A stretch of 64,000 bases of DNA, from the NCBI GenBank assembly GCA_014237465.1, contig JABZFM010000006.1, forward strand, positions 62,001 through 126,000. The letters run 5' to 3'. The notes beneath the pieces were generated by a model. That model had not been told where the DNA came from and searched no databases. It saw only the letters and a program-made list of their open reading frames with translations. Shown here in pieces: positions 50,914-59,482 of the stretch (positions within the stretch are counted from its first letter, which is position 1; every line of letters begins with the position of its first letter). The translations under genes and the position numbers were made by a program. Origin of the DNA: Desulfobacteraceae bacterium (lineage in GTDB: Bacteria; Desulfobacterota; Desulfobacteria; Desulfobacterales; Desulfosalsimonadaceae).

Positions 50914-52479
50914 ATGAATCAGGTCAAATTCAGCAAAAATGATATAGAACAAATAAAAAAAACCGGCCAAACCCCGGGCCAAATCTATTCACAGCTATCA
51001 TTGTTTCACCAGGGAACACCATTTGTTCATCTGGATCGTCCCTGCACGGTTGGAGACGGAATCAAGAGACTTCCCAACGATGTTGCTAAACAATGTATAC
51101 ATTTATTTGAAACCCAGGGCATAAAAAAAAAATTAATCAAATTTGTACCTGCATCCGGGGCTGCCACCCGGATGTTCAAAAAACTGATTCACGCCTATCA
51201 CACAACGCAAAACAGTGAACAAACCCAGGCCGCCATGGCCAAAAAGATCCGTAATGACCTTTCTCATTTTATGAATAACTGCCGTCGATTTGCATTCTAT
51301 GATGATCTGAAGGCGTCTGTATCTGAAGAGAAGATAAGCCTTGAAACCCTTTTAGCCGCTCAAAATTCCGAAAAAATTCTCAGGCATTTACTAACAGAAA
51401 AATACTTAAATTATGCAATGCTCCCAAAAGGATTAATCAGATTTCATTCCTATGAAAATCATACCCGGACCGCCTTTGAAGAGCATCTTGTTGAAGCAGG
51501 CGGTTATGCCCGGACCTCTGCCAATAAATGCAAGCTCCATTTTACCGTGTCCCCCCGGCACAAGAAAAAATTTCTCACCTTTTTTCAAAAAATACAATCT
51601 AATTACGAAGATCAGCTTGGCACAAACTTTGACGTGTCATTTTCCACACAAAAACTAAATACAAATACCATTGCCGTGGATTCTCAAAACCGGCCCTTCA
51701 GGCTTTCAGACGGCCACCTGCTATTCAGACCCGGGGGGCATGGTGCGTTAATCAACAATTTAAATCAATTAGACGGTGATATTGTATTTATAAAAAATGT
51801 TGATAATGTAGCGCATGGCCGCTTGATCGATGAAACGATTGAATGGAAAAAAATTTTATGCGGTTATCTCATGCAGCTGCAGCAGCAGATTTTCAATTTT
51901 TTAAACCAGTTGCATCAGCAACCGATCAGTGAAGCACCGGCACTGGAAATCACCGGATTTCTAAAAAAGAAACTCTCTTGCCGGTTACCGGAAGACTTTA
52001 AATCCGCTTCAAATAAAAAAAAACAAAAAACCCTGATCCATCTGTTAAATCGTCCGCTCAGGGTCTGCGGCATGGTGCCGAACACCGGTGAACCCGGCGG
52101 GGGGCCATTCTGGACAAAAGACAATGAAAATAATATATCGCTGCAGATTGTCGAGGTCTCACAAATAGACACCGACGACAAGCACCAGAAATCTATATTA
52201 AACCAGCTGACACATTTTAACCCGGTTGATCTTGTGTGCAGCATCAAAAACTGGCGGGACGAATTATTCGACCTGTCAGAATATGTGGACCACCAGGCTG
52301 TTTTTATTTCAAACAAATCAGAAAACGGCCGGGATCTTAAAGCCCTTGAGCTTCCCGGCCTGTGGAACGGCGCAATGGCTTTCTGGAACACAGCTTTTGT
52401 GGAGGTCCCGAAAATCACCTTTAATCCTGTCAAAGAAGTAACTGACCTGCTTGGCGCACATCATCAGCCGGCATCATGA
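50914..52479 (+). CDS. DUF4301 family protein
   Basis: The product is 521 residues. VPASGAATRMFKKL (~residue 80), LPKGLIRFHSYENHTRTAFEEHLVEA (~170), HFTVSPRHKKKF, DGHLLFRPGGHGALINNLN and DIVFIKNVDNV (~290) match DUF4301, which looks like a nucleotidyltransferase/sugar-phosphate-type fold with a G-x-G-T-R-like loop. Function is unknown. I begin at the ATG at 50914. The open frame runs back to 50743, but that part is a repeat element with no protein character. No ORF partner is close. Confidence 0.8.
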   Translation: MNQVKFSKNDIEQIKKTGQTPGQIYSQLSLFHQGTPFVHLDRPCTVGDGIKRLPNDVAKQCIHLFETQGIKKKLIKFVPASGAATRMFKKLIHAYHTTQNSEQTQAAMAKKIRNDLSHFMNNCRRFAFYDDLKASVSEEKISLETLLAAQNSEKILRHLLTEKYLNYAMLPKGLIRFHSYENHTRTAFEEHLVEAGGYARTSANKCKLHFTVSPRHKKKFLTFFQKIQSNYEDQLGTNFDVSFSTQKLNTNTIAVDSQNRPFRLSDGHLLFRPGGHGALINNLNQLDGDIVFIKNVDNVAHGRLIDETIEWKKILCGYLMQLQQQIFNFLNQLHQQPISEAPALEITGFLKKKLSCRLPEDFKSASNKKKQKTLIHLLNRPLRVCGMVPNTGEPGGGPFWTKDNENNISLQIVEVSQIDTDDKHQKSILNQLTHFNPVDLVCSIKNWRDELFDLSEYVDHQAVFISNKSENGRDLKALELPGLWNGAMAFWNTAFVEVPKITFNPVKEVTDLLGAHHQPAS

Positions 52480-52521
52480 GAATTGAAAACCGCATCATAA
52501 GAACACTTATTTTTGAATTAT

Positions 52522-52550
52522 TTGACAAAATTATATATTTTATCTACTAT
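52522..52550 (+). promoter_or_regulatory. Sigma-70 promoter of the REC-GGDEF gene
   Basis: TTGACA (perfect), 17 bases, TACTAT (4/6). Start of transcription would be near 52557, leaving a leader of about 130 bases. The leader holds a small TGGCAGGCCA hairpin and T-run but no c-di-GMP aptamer that I can recognise. Confidence 0.5.
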
Positions 52551-52689
52551 TAAAAACTAATACTGGTCATTCTTCATCCGACACCACCATAGTATACTTC
52601 CGGGTGTGTTTAGATAGGGGGACTAATTTTTAATGGCAGGCCACCTTTTTTTATCATCAATACAAAAAAATAAATAATTCGGAGAAATG

Positions 52690-53685
52690 ATGGCCATCCT
52701 CATTATTGATGATGTCCCGGTAACCCGCAAGATTATCGAGTCTTTTTTAAAAGACGGGGGATATACAGACATTATTCAGGCGGAATCTGCTGAAAACGCC
52801 TTTAACCTCCTTGGCTTATATTCAGACAGTGACGATGAACATCCCGATATTGATTTGATTCTGATGGATATTGTGCTTCAGGGAATCGACGGTATTGAGG
52901 CGTGCCGACTGATCAAAAATGACCAGCGCAGTGCACACATTCCCATTGTGATTCTCACTGCCTATTCATCTTCCGGACACATCGAAACGGCTTTTAAAGC
53001 CGGTGCCATTGATTTTCTGCCGAAACCGGTCAACAAACTTGAACTCCATGCAAGGGTTCGATCCATTCTGCATTTCAAGTCTGAGGTGGACCGGCTTCGG
53101 GAGAGAGAGAAGCACCTTGTTGAAACCACACTGAAGCTTGAAAGGGCAAATATCCTGCTTGAACGTCTTTCAAATTCCGACGGTTTAACGGGTATTCCCA
53201 ACCGGCGTTATTTTGATTATATGTTCAAGAAACTACTCGCATCCGGCACCCGTCTGAGTATCCCCATATCCATGCTGATGATGGATATTGACAATTTCAA
53301 ACTCTATAACGACACCTACGGACATCTTGCCGGAGATGATTGTTTAAAACTCATTTCCGGAGCCATTCACGATACGATTAAAAGGGAAAGTGATTTTATC
53401 GCCCGTTACGGCGGTGAAGAGTTTGCCATTGTACTGTTTGGCGTTGAGGGTGAAATGGCGGCAAGCCTGGCTGAAAACATACGGGAACATGTCTTTGGAC
53501 TGAAAATTCCCCATTCATCTTCAACGGTCAGCGACTGGGTCACTGTCAGTATAGGGGTTGTCTCATGCGTACCCGAACCCTCAGTCTCCCCGGACAATAT
53601 GATTGACTGGGCAGACAAGGCACTTTATGCCGCCAAAAGTCATGGGAAAAACCAGGTCATCAAATTTGAATATCCCGGGGTATAA
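52690..53685 (+). CDS. Response regulator diguanylate cyclase (REC-GGDEF)
   Basis: The product is 331 residues. The receiver (1-125) has IIDD, phospho-Asp in LILMDIVLQGIDG (~residue 58), and KPVN. A short coiled linker (~130-160) is followed by GGDEF (~165-328) with DGLTGIPNRRYF, MMDIDNFKLYNDTYGH, active site RYGGEEF and an I-site RESD exactly five residues upstream, so product inhibition is expected. It makes c-di-GMP when activated. The second of two adjacent ATGs is chosen because GGAG sits five bases before it. A family C repeat follows the stop codon. Confidence 0.95.
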   Translation: MAILIIDDVPVTRKIIESFLKDGGYTDIIQAESAENAFNLLGLYSDSDDEHPDIDLILMDIVLQGIDGIEACRLIKNDQRSAHIPIVILTAYSSSGHIETAFKAGAIDFLPKPVNKLELHARVRSILHFKSEVDRLREREKHLVETTLKLERANILLERLSNSDGLTGIPNRRYFDYMFKKLLASGTRLSIPISMLMMDIDNFKLYNDTYGHLAGDDCLKLISGAIHDTIKRESDFIARYGGEEFAIVLFGVEGEMAASLAENIREHVFGLKIPHSSSTVSDWVTVSIGVVSCVPEPSVSPDNMIDWADKALYAAKSHGKNQVIKFEYPGV

Positions 53686-53690
53686 AAAAA

Positions 53691-53840
53691 GAGTGGACTA
53701 AAATGACTAAAGTTTGAAGTGACTAAAGTTATGGACTGCGCTAAACGCGCAATCAATTCAATTTAAAAAAGCGATGTCGAAGTCATTACATTAACTTTAG
53801 TCACTTTCAACTTCAAACTTTTTTTAAAAAAATCCCTTCC
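53691..53840. repeat. Palindromic intergenic repeat, family C copy 3 (inverted)
   Basis: ACTAAAGTTTGAAGTGACTAAAG at the left pairs with CTTTAGTCACTTTCAACTTC at the right. A central GCGCTAAACGCGC lies near the left arm. It lies between convergent genes and could end transcription from both sides. Confidence 0.83.
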
Positions 53841-53879
53841 AGTTATTTATAACCGGGCCCTCTGAACCTGGATCTTTTC

Positions 53880-54707
53880 TCACCCCCCTGCGATCAAAAC
53901 GACCCCCCCGAGAACAACACAATAAGGCGTAAAAAAATATAAATGCCCCTTTTGAACCATTTTTACCAGCACGCTCAGGGAGGCATATCCGATGATTAAC
54001 GAAGTCACCAGCCCGGTGGCGATAATGCCCAAGGATACATTCCCGGCACCTGAGGAATCGGTGGAAATTTGCAAAACCAGGGCGCCGAGAATTGCGGGAA
54101 TTGACAATAAAAATGAATATCGAATGGCAATATCGCGATTGACGCCCAAAAACAAACCCGCCGAAATGGTTGCCCCGGACCTGGATATACCCGGAATAAC
54201 CGCCAGTCCCTGGACCGTGCCAATCAATAAAGCCTGTTTAATTGACAAATCCGAGCCTGACTCTTTTTCCTGATTTATCCATCGTGTTCCCAGCAACACC
54301 CCGCCGGTTATCAGCAGCGAAACTCCGACAATGATCATTGAAGAAAATAATACATGCGATATCATATGGAACCCAAAGCCAATCACTGCCGTGGGCAGAG
54401 AACCGGCAACGATCAGCCATGCCATCTTGATATCATTGGTTTCCGCATTCGAAAACTGCCCGCCTTGTCCCCTTAACCGGAAAGATACCGAACGAACCAA
54501 TGATTTAAAAATACTGATAATGTCGTTAAAAAAATAAATTACAATTGCCGCCAGCGTTCCCACATGGACACTGATATCAAACAATAGAATCGGTTCTTTA
54601 AGCCCCATCATCTGTTGACAAATTACCAGATGACCTGAGCTGCTCACCGGAAAGAACTCTGTTAACCCCTGAATCCCCCCGAGTATAATTGCCTGCATCA
54701 GCTCCAT
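53880..54707 (-). CDS. uppP: Undecaprenyl-diphosphatase UppP
   Basis: The product is 275 residues. MELMQAIILGGIQGLTEFFPVSSSGHLVI is the signature with catalytic Glu and Ser. PGISRSGATISAGLFLGVNRDIAIRYSFLLSIPAI (~165-200) carries the catalytic Arg. About eight membrane helices. It recycles undecaprenyl pyrophosphate for cell-wall and O-antigen synthesis. The start at 54707 has AGGA seven bases upstream; the open frame continues back to 54908 through a repeat, without protein character. manC lies upstream on the same strand. Confidence 0.95.
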   Translation of the reverse strand: MELMQAIILGGIQGLTEFFPVSSSGHLVICQQMMGLKEPILLFDISVHVGTLAAIVIYFFNDIISIFKSLVRSVSFRLRGQGGQFSNAETNDIKMAWLIVAGSLPTAVIGFGFHMISHVLFSSMIIVGVSLLITGGVLLGTRWINQEKESGSDLSIKQALLIGTVQGLAVIPGISRSGATISAGLFLGVNRDIAIRYSFLLSIPAILGALVLQISTDSSGAGNVSLGIIATGLVTSLIIGYASLSVLVKMVQKGHLYFFTPYCVVLGGVVLIAGG

Positions 54708-54788
54708 AAATTTTTCCTGCGACTGTTTACCGTTCCGGTTCCAAATGATTGATGTAAAGATCCGGGTCAAGAGGGCTCGGCTTTGTTT

Positions 54789-54958
54789 TATCCCTGGATG
54801 GGATTTCTCCAAAAAACCATAAAGTTTGAAGTTGAAAGTGACTAACGTGACTAAAGTTAATGTAATGCCTTCGGCATTGCCTTTTTTTATTAAATAATGC
54901 TTGCGCATTTAGCGCAGTCCATAACTTTAGTCACTTCAAACTTTAGTTACTTTAGTTC
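54789..54958. repeat. Palindromic intergenic repeat, family C copy 4
   Basis: TATCCCTGGATGGGATTTCT, AAAGTTTGAAGTTGAAAGTG, AATGCC-TTC-GGCATT with T7, TTTAGCGCAGTCCATAAC and TTTAGTCACTTCAAACTTTA. The left 100 bases match copy 2 closely. It is located between manC and uppP. Confidence 0.85.
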
Positions 54959-55039
54959 ATTCGTTTTTTTATCAGGCTGAGTCTTAAGTTTCTGACCTGG
55001 CCTTTAAGATCAGTTTTTCAAGAATTAAATAGCAGTTGG

Positions 55040-56461
55040 CTATAGATTGACGTCAAGATGGTCTGTTCCCGTCTGACTTCCTGCTGCCACTTCGATAAAA
55101 ACCAAAGGCGTCTGTTTGGCATTCGCCAGTTTAATTGACTTGCCGGCCTCGAAAGAAAACGATTGATGCGTTGACAATTCAACAGATTTTGCGTCAATAT
55201 TCAGGCGGGCTTCGCCTTCAAGAATCATCCAGTTGACTGCAGTGTATGAATGGTTTTTCAAATAAAAAGAGGCTTGAGGAAACACGGTCACTTTACGGAC
55301 CTGAAAATTTTCACCAGCATCCACTGTTTCAATAAAACCCCATGATTGAATAATCTTCTTATGCGCCTGCACTTCTTTTCGATGATTTACCTTCAGCGTT
55401 TCAACTATTTTTTTAACGCCCTGCGTATTGGATAATGACGAAACCAGCACGGCATCGGGCGTTTCCACAACTGACAGGTTTTTAACGCCCAGTACTGTGA
55501 CCAGTCTGCTCTGGGCATTTACCAGGGAGCCTTCCACATCAACACAGATCACATCACCACTGATTACATTTCCGGATTCATCCTTATCTCCAACATTCCA
55601 CAACGCCTCCCATGACCCCAAATCATCCCATCCGGCGTCAAGGGGCACCATGATGCCGCGTTCCGTTTTCTCCATCACCGCATAATCAATGGAATCCGAT
55701 GGACATTGCGAAAACGCGTCTTGCTCAAGATAAAAACACCCCTGATCCGAGTGGCCGTTTTTAAATGCTTTTTCACAGGCATTGACAATATCCGGCACAA
55801 ATCGCTTGAGTTCTTCCAAAACCCGGGCCGCCTTGAACATAAACATACCGCTGTTCCAGCAATAATCCCCGGTTGCCAGATAATGCCTTGCTGTCGGGAG
55901 GTCCGGTTTTTCAACAAATTCATAAATCGCATAGGCTTTGTTAAGACCATTTGAAGAATCACCAATCAAGGCTTGTGCCGGTTCACCCTGACGGATATAT
56001 CCATAACCGGTTTCCGGTCGGTCCGGCACAATACCGAAAGTAACCAGAAATCCCTGTTCGGCAAAACGCTCAGCAGTACGCAGGGCCTCATGAAATTTTG
56101 GCACATCGCCGATCAAATGATCTGCGGGAAGCACCAGTATCAAAGATTCCGGATCCATTGTCACTGCTTTTAACGCGGCAACCGCAACCGCGGGCGCTGT
56201 ATTTCGCCCCACGGGTTCCAGAAAAATTTCAGATGGACGAATATTAACTTCTGCCAGCTGCTGATCAACAATAAACCGTTGCTTGTCACTGCCAATTATT
56301 ACCGGTAAAGCCATGCCCTCAAAATCATTCAGTCGCAAAAGCGTATTTTGAATCATGGTGTGCTCATCGGTCAGATTGAGCAGTTGCTTGGGATATAATT
56401 CACGGGATATCGGCCAGAGCCGCGTGCCGGAACCGCCCGCCAGAACAACAGGTATGATCAC
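55040..56461 (-). CDS. manC: Mannose-1-phosphate guanylyltransferase / mannose-6-phosphate isomerase
   Basis: The product is 473 residues. IIPVVLAGGSGTRLWPISRELYPKQLL is the nucleotidyltransferase signature. FVEKPDLPTARHYLATGDYCWNSGMFMF and DAGWDDLGSWEALW follow. The C-terminal cupin (~370-465) is the isomerase part, with VRKVTVFPQASFYLKNH. It makes GDP-mannose for polysaccharides. The cupin lacks a strong metal-His set in the visible motif (SYTAVNWMILEGEARL), so isomerase activity is less certain. I use the GTG at 56461 with GAGGAGA in front; a TTG at 56482 is less likely. Confidence 0.93.
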   Translation of the reverse strand: MIIPVVLAGGSGTRLWPISRELYPKQLLNLTDEHTMIQNTLLRLNDFEGMALPVIIGSDKQRFIVDQQLAEVNIRPSEIFLEPVGRNTAPAVAVAALKAVTMDPESLILVLPADHLIGDVPKFHEALRTAERFAEQGFLVTFGIVPDRPETGYGYIRQGEPAQALIGDSSNGLNKAYAIYEFVEKPDLPTARHYLATGDYCWNSGMFMFKAARVLEELKRFVPDIVNACEKAFKNGHSDQGCFYLEQDAFSQCPSDSIDYAVMEKTERGIMVPLDAGWDDLGSWEALWNVGDKDESGNVISGDVICVDVEGSLVNAQSRLVTVLGVKNLSVVETPDAVLVSSLSNTQGVKKIVETLKVNHRKEVQAHKKIIQSWGFIETVDAGENFQVRKVTVFPQASFYLKNHSYTAVNWMILEGEARLNIDAKSVELSTHQSFSFEAGKSIKLANAKQTPLVFIEVAAGSQTGTDHLDVNL

Positions 56462-56558
56462 TCTCTTTCTCCTCACTTTCAATGATTAGGTGCCAGCTGT
56501 TTTTGCCAGCCCGGTTATCGTCGATTTCTGGTTTTTAATACCTCAGTTGAGTAATTGT

Positions 56559-56646
56559 CGAGATTGGTGCATATACAAGGAAAATGCTTTTTCGCTATAG
56601 TCGCCTATGCGGAAAAACATTTGACGCAGTAGATGCGCCAATCTCG
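56559..56646. repeat. Palindromic intergenic repeat, family B-like short copy
   Basis: CGAGATTGG at the left pairs with CCAATCTCG at the right. CATATACAAGG and GACGCAGTAGATG modules match family B. The arms GCTTTTTCGC and GCGGAAAAAC face each other. It lies four bases after the stop of the PPC-domain gene. Confidence 0.8.
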
Positions 56647-56650
56647 GCTA

Positions 56651-57094
56651 TCACGGTGACAGCAATTCAAAACCGGTGGCTTCATCATAGGATCGCTTTG
56701 CACTAGTGTTAATTAATTCAAAAAGAACCACTTCCATGATATGCCACACCTTAACGCCGCTCCGCACACATCCGGTCACGGAATCATTGTTCCTGCCGCA
56801 GGCCATATGCATATGCAGCACCGGTTTTCCGTCTTCGTCCGGGAAAATGGTTCCTGTGCCGGCGACCTCATGCACATTTGCAAGTATATGGGTCATCGGA
56901 ACGATTTTTTCTGCACGCCCGTCTTCAGGCCCCACCACCAATCGGCTTTTCTTATCCGCGCCGCCGATAATTATCAGCGCCGCGGACCGGATGGATTGTT
57001 CGGCGGCAAACGCCTCAATTGATTCATGCACGATATCCCCGTCTTCAAGACGTATCACAAAAATACGTCCCTGGGCTGCTTCACTATACTTCAA
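56651..57094 (-). CDS. PPC-domain (DUF296) protein
   Basis: The product is 147 residues. GRIFVIRLEDGDIVHESIEAFA, SAALIIIGGADKKSRLVVGP and HMHMACGRNNDSVTGCVRSG match the PPC/DUF296 domain, which in some bacteria has DNA-binding partners but is otherwise of unknown biochemical role. Its conserved HxH/C motif can bind metal. I use the TTG at 57094 with GGGAGA seven bases upstream, giving the family's usual length. The frame upstream reaches into a family A repeat. A family B-like repeat follows four bases after the stop. Confidence 0.8.
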   Translation of the reverse strand: MKYSEAAQGRIFVIRLEDGDIVHESIEAFAAEQSIRSAALIIIGGADKKSRLVVGPEDGRAEKIVPMTHILANVHEVAGTGTIFPDEDGKPVLHMHMACGRNNDSVTGCVRSGVKVWHIMEVVLFELINTSAKRSYDEATGFELLSP

Positions 57095-57154
57095 TTTTTT
57101 ATCTCCCTGACTTTTTACATGGGTATCTGATCCATATACGCTAATCTTGATAAA

Positions 57155-57320
57155 CTCGTAAAAAGTCACATTTCGATGGACAGAAAAAAGCGCCACCATT
57201 CTTATAAAAATTGGCAAGACACGCGAATTCGTCAGTGATGATTCGTACTTATCGTACTATGAAGAAACGAAGGACGCAGCGCAACGCAGTCCCGCCCGGG
57301 CGGGATTTGCGAAGCCATCA
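57155..57320. repeat. Palindromic intergenic repeat, family A copy 3
   Basis: CTCGTAAAAAGTCAC, TTATAAAAATTGGCAAGACA, GATTCGTACTTATCGTACTA, GCAGCGCAACGCAGTCCCG and TGCGAAGCCATCA. The terminal TGATGGC (minus strand) provides the stop codon of the thiE-thiL gene. Roughly nine in ten bases match copy 2 by eye. Confidence 0.9.
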
Positions 57321-58913
57321 ATCTTTTCCATGCTGAAACGACAATACATCTGCCGGAAGGTTAATAATGGGGGTACCTGAAAATTTTATGCATTGCCCCA
57401 CCTGAAACGCTTCCGGAAGTCTGGTTTTTATCTGCTCAAATATTTCCGGACAACAGGTAAACATCAGTTCATAGTCTTCACCGCCGGATAAAATCATCTT
57501 TTCCGGGTCAGACGGATATTTTCGACAAAATTCCGCCAGTATGGGATCAATTTTAAAAAATAACGGTTCAAACATAATTGAGATGTTTGAGGACAGCGCA
57601 ATATGGCCGGCATCTCCGGCCAGACCGTCACTGACGTCCATAACGCACGCGACATTGTGTTCTGACAAAATTTTTGCCGCATCAAACCGGGCATTCGGGC
57701 TTTTAAATTTTTCGATTAATTTCGGATAACCGGTTTCATTGTTTTTAAGGCATGCCAGCCCGGCCCTGGCCAATCCAAGAGGACCGGTCACATAAAGACC
57801 GTCACCCGGCCGGGCATTTGACCGCAAAGGAAAAATATCCGGATGCCCCTTTCCCACGGCAAACAGGTCAATGGAAAATTCCCGACTGGAAGAGACATTG
57901 CCCCCGCCAAGGGTTGCCTGATATTTTTTAAGCACCCGGCCGATTCCTGAATATAAGTTTTCAAGATCCGAATCGGACATATACGAGGGAATCGACAGGT
58001 TGACAAACAGGCTCACCGGCCGCGCGTATGAAGCGGCCAGATCACTGAAAGTGATTTCCACCGCTTTTTGTCCGATTTCTTCAAGTGTCTGCCAGCCCCG
58101 TCGAAAATGTATATTTTCCTTCTGGGTATCGGTTGTAATCACCAGGTTGGAAATTGTTTCAAACAGGGCCGCATCATCGCCCGGCGGGACTTTAAGCCCG
58201 GGTAAAGTAAAATCCGAACATGTCACCCCGGCAATCAGTTTGTCAATCAGCTTAAATTCATTATTCCAGGCGTTCTTCAGAACCCTCGGCCTGCATCCGC
58301 AGATCCTTCCCAGTTCCTTTGCCTGATGCAACGGATCTTCTGCCCGGGTAATACAGCTGATCACGGCAACACCTGCGGCGCCATGGGAAAAACACGCGTC
58401 TCCCCCGGAAGCGTCAATCCCCCCGATGGCAACCACCGGGAGTGGCGATCTTTCGACAACTTTCCGCAATCCGGCGAGGCCGATCACCGTGCTGGCGTCG
58501 ACTTTGGTGTCTGTCGCAAAAACCGGACCAGTGCCAATATAATTACAAAAAGAAAAGTCTGTTTTCTCCAGTTCTTCAATGGTTGACACGGAGATACCGA
58601 TGATCGCATCAGGCCCCATGATATTTCTGGCAATCGCAACATCTTCATCACCCTGCCCGAGATGCACGCCGTCCGCATCTACCGCTTTTGCCAGAATAAT
58701 ATTGTCATTAATAATAAGCGGCACCGAGTGCCTTTTACATAATTCCCGGATGGCTTCAACTTCTTTGAGATCTCGTGACAAAAAGGACTTGTGACGGTAC
58801 TGAATCACAGTGGCGCCGGCAGTAATCGCGATCTTCACCTGTTTTAACAACGGACAGTCAGGCGCATTTTCATCCGTGATAAAATAAAACTTTAATATGT
58901 GATTCAAATTCAA
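57318..58913 (-). CDS. thiE-thiL: Fused thiamine-phosphate synthase / thiamine-monophosphate kinase (ThiE-ThiL)
   Basis: The product is 531 residues. The N-terminal ~205 residues are ThiE: YFITDENAPDCP, VIQYRHKS, LIINDNIILAKAVDADGVHLGQGDED, and GTGPVFATDTK, AIGGIDASG. From about residue 215 it is ThiL, an AIRS-type kinase: PPGDDAALF, FSDLAASYARPV, ARPGDGLYVTGPLGLARAGL, VMDVSDGLAGDAGHIA and SGGEDYELMFTC. It would join HMP-PP and thiazole phosphate to ThMP and then phosphorylate ThMP to ThDP in one polypeptide. I see no TPP riboswitch upstream. The stop codon is supplied by a repeat. It belongs to a prfB-HD-thiEL operon. Confidence 0.92.
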   Translation of the reverse strand: MNLNHILKFYFITDENAPDCPLLKQVKIAITAGATVIQYRHKSFLSRDLKEVEAIRELCKRHSVPLIINDNIILAKAVDADGVHLGQGDEDVAIARNIMGPDAIIGISVSTIEELEKTDFSFCNYIGTGPVFATDTKVDASTVIGLAGLRKVVERSPLPVVAIGGIDASGGDACFSHGAAGVAVISCITRAEDPLHQAKELGRICGCRPRVLKNAWNNEFKLIDKLIAGVTCSDFTLPGLKVPPGDDAALFETISNLVITTDTQKENIHFRRGWQTLEEIGQKAVEITFSDLAASYARPVSLFVNLSIPSYMSDSDLENLYSGIGRVLKKYQATLGGGNVSSSREFSIDLFAVGKGHPDIFPLRSNARPGDGLYVTGPLGLARAGLACLKNNETGYPKLIEKFKSPNARFDAAKILSEHNVACVMDVSDGLAGDAGHIALSSNISIMFEPLFFKIDPILAEFCRKYPSDPEKMILSGGEDYELMFTCCPEIFEQIKTRLPEAFQVGQCIKFSGTPIINLPADVLSFQHGKD

Positions 58914-58925
58914 TTAAAGACGCCT

Positions 58926-59468
58926 TTATCCAAATAAATCCACCCAGGCCTTAAACCGCATCGCCTGATCGGAACCGTATGCTTCAATTTTTTTCACAAC
59001 CGCTTCTGTGCTCAATTCTTCAATACTTTTATCCAGTTTTTTGGAAAAAAATTTATCCACATAACAGATAATCTGCTCTTCTATGCTTATTGGAATCATG
59101 TTCCGCGCCGGAAGGGGTAAATTGAATTTATTAATATCATCAACGCTTAAGCCGGCCCCCACATGACGTTCGCAAACCAGCGCATGCCGGTGATATCCCA
59201 AGTCTTCCATCAGCTTGCGCCCCAGATACCCATGGCATACATAGGGGTATTTGCCGTGACACCCGATAGAAGGCGCATTTGTATAAAAAATGCCGATATC
59301 ATGGATCATGGCCGCTTCTTCGATAAAACAGGTATCCGGCTTTAAATCCGGTATCTTTCCAGCCACGCGAAGGGCTTTTTGGGCAACCGCTTCTGAATGC
59401 CTTAAAAGAATTTCATGGCTCTTGGACCCATGCTTGTAAAATTCATTTATAATATCAATTGGTTTCAT
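58926..59468 (-). CDS. HD-domain phosphohydrolase-like protein
   Basis: The product is 180 residues. HSEAVAQKALRVA (first His), AAMIHDIGIFYTNAP (HD pair) and QIICYVDKFFSKK (final Asp) form a complete HD metal set. HGYLGRKLMEDLGY and VCERHVGAGLS lie between. The sequence resembles small predicted HDIG-type hydrolases of unknown substrate. It lies 14 bases after prfB and 12 bases before thiE-thiL, so all three are probably cotranscribed. Confidence 0.87.
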   Translation of the reverse strand: MKPIDIINEFYKHGSKSHEILLRHSEAVAQKALRVAGKIPDLKPDTCFIEEAAMIHDIGIFYTNAPSIGCHGKYPYVCHGYLGRKLMEDLGYHRHALVCERHVGAGLSVDDINKFNLPLPARNMIPISIEEQIICYVDKFFSKKLDKSIEELSTEAVVKKIEAYGSDQAMRFKAWVDLFG

Positions 59469-59482
59469 TAAAAATGAGTATT

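Noticed and set aside
52551-52689. c-di-GMP riboswitch in the leader of the REC-GGDEF gene
   Set aside because: I could not find the conserved GEMM core motifs; only a small hairpin is present.
54708-54908. N-terminal extension of UppP
   Set aside because: It translates a family C repeat and lacks protein character; MELMQAIILGG at 54707 is the normal start.
58890-58930. TPP riboswitch before thiE-thiL
   Set aside because: The upstream gene ends only 12 bases away and no THI-box sequence is visible.
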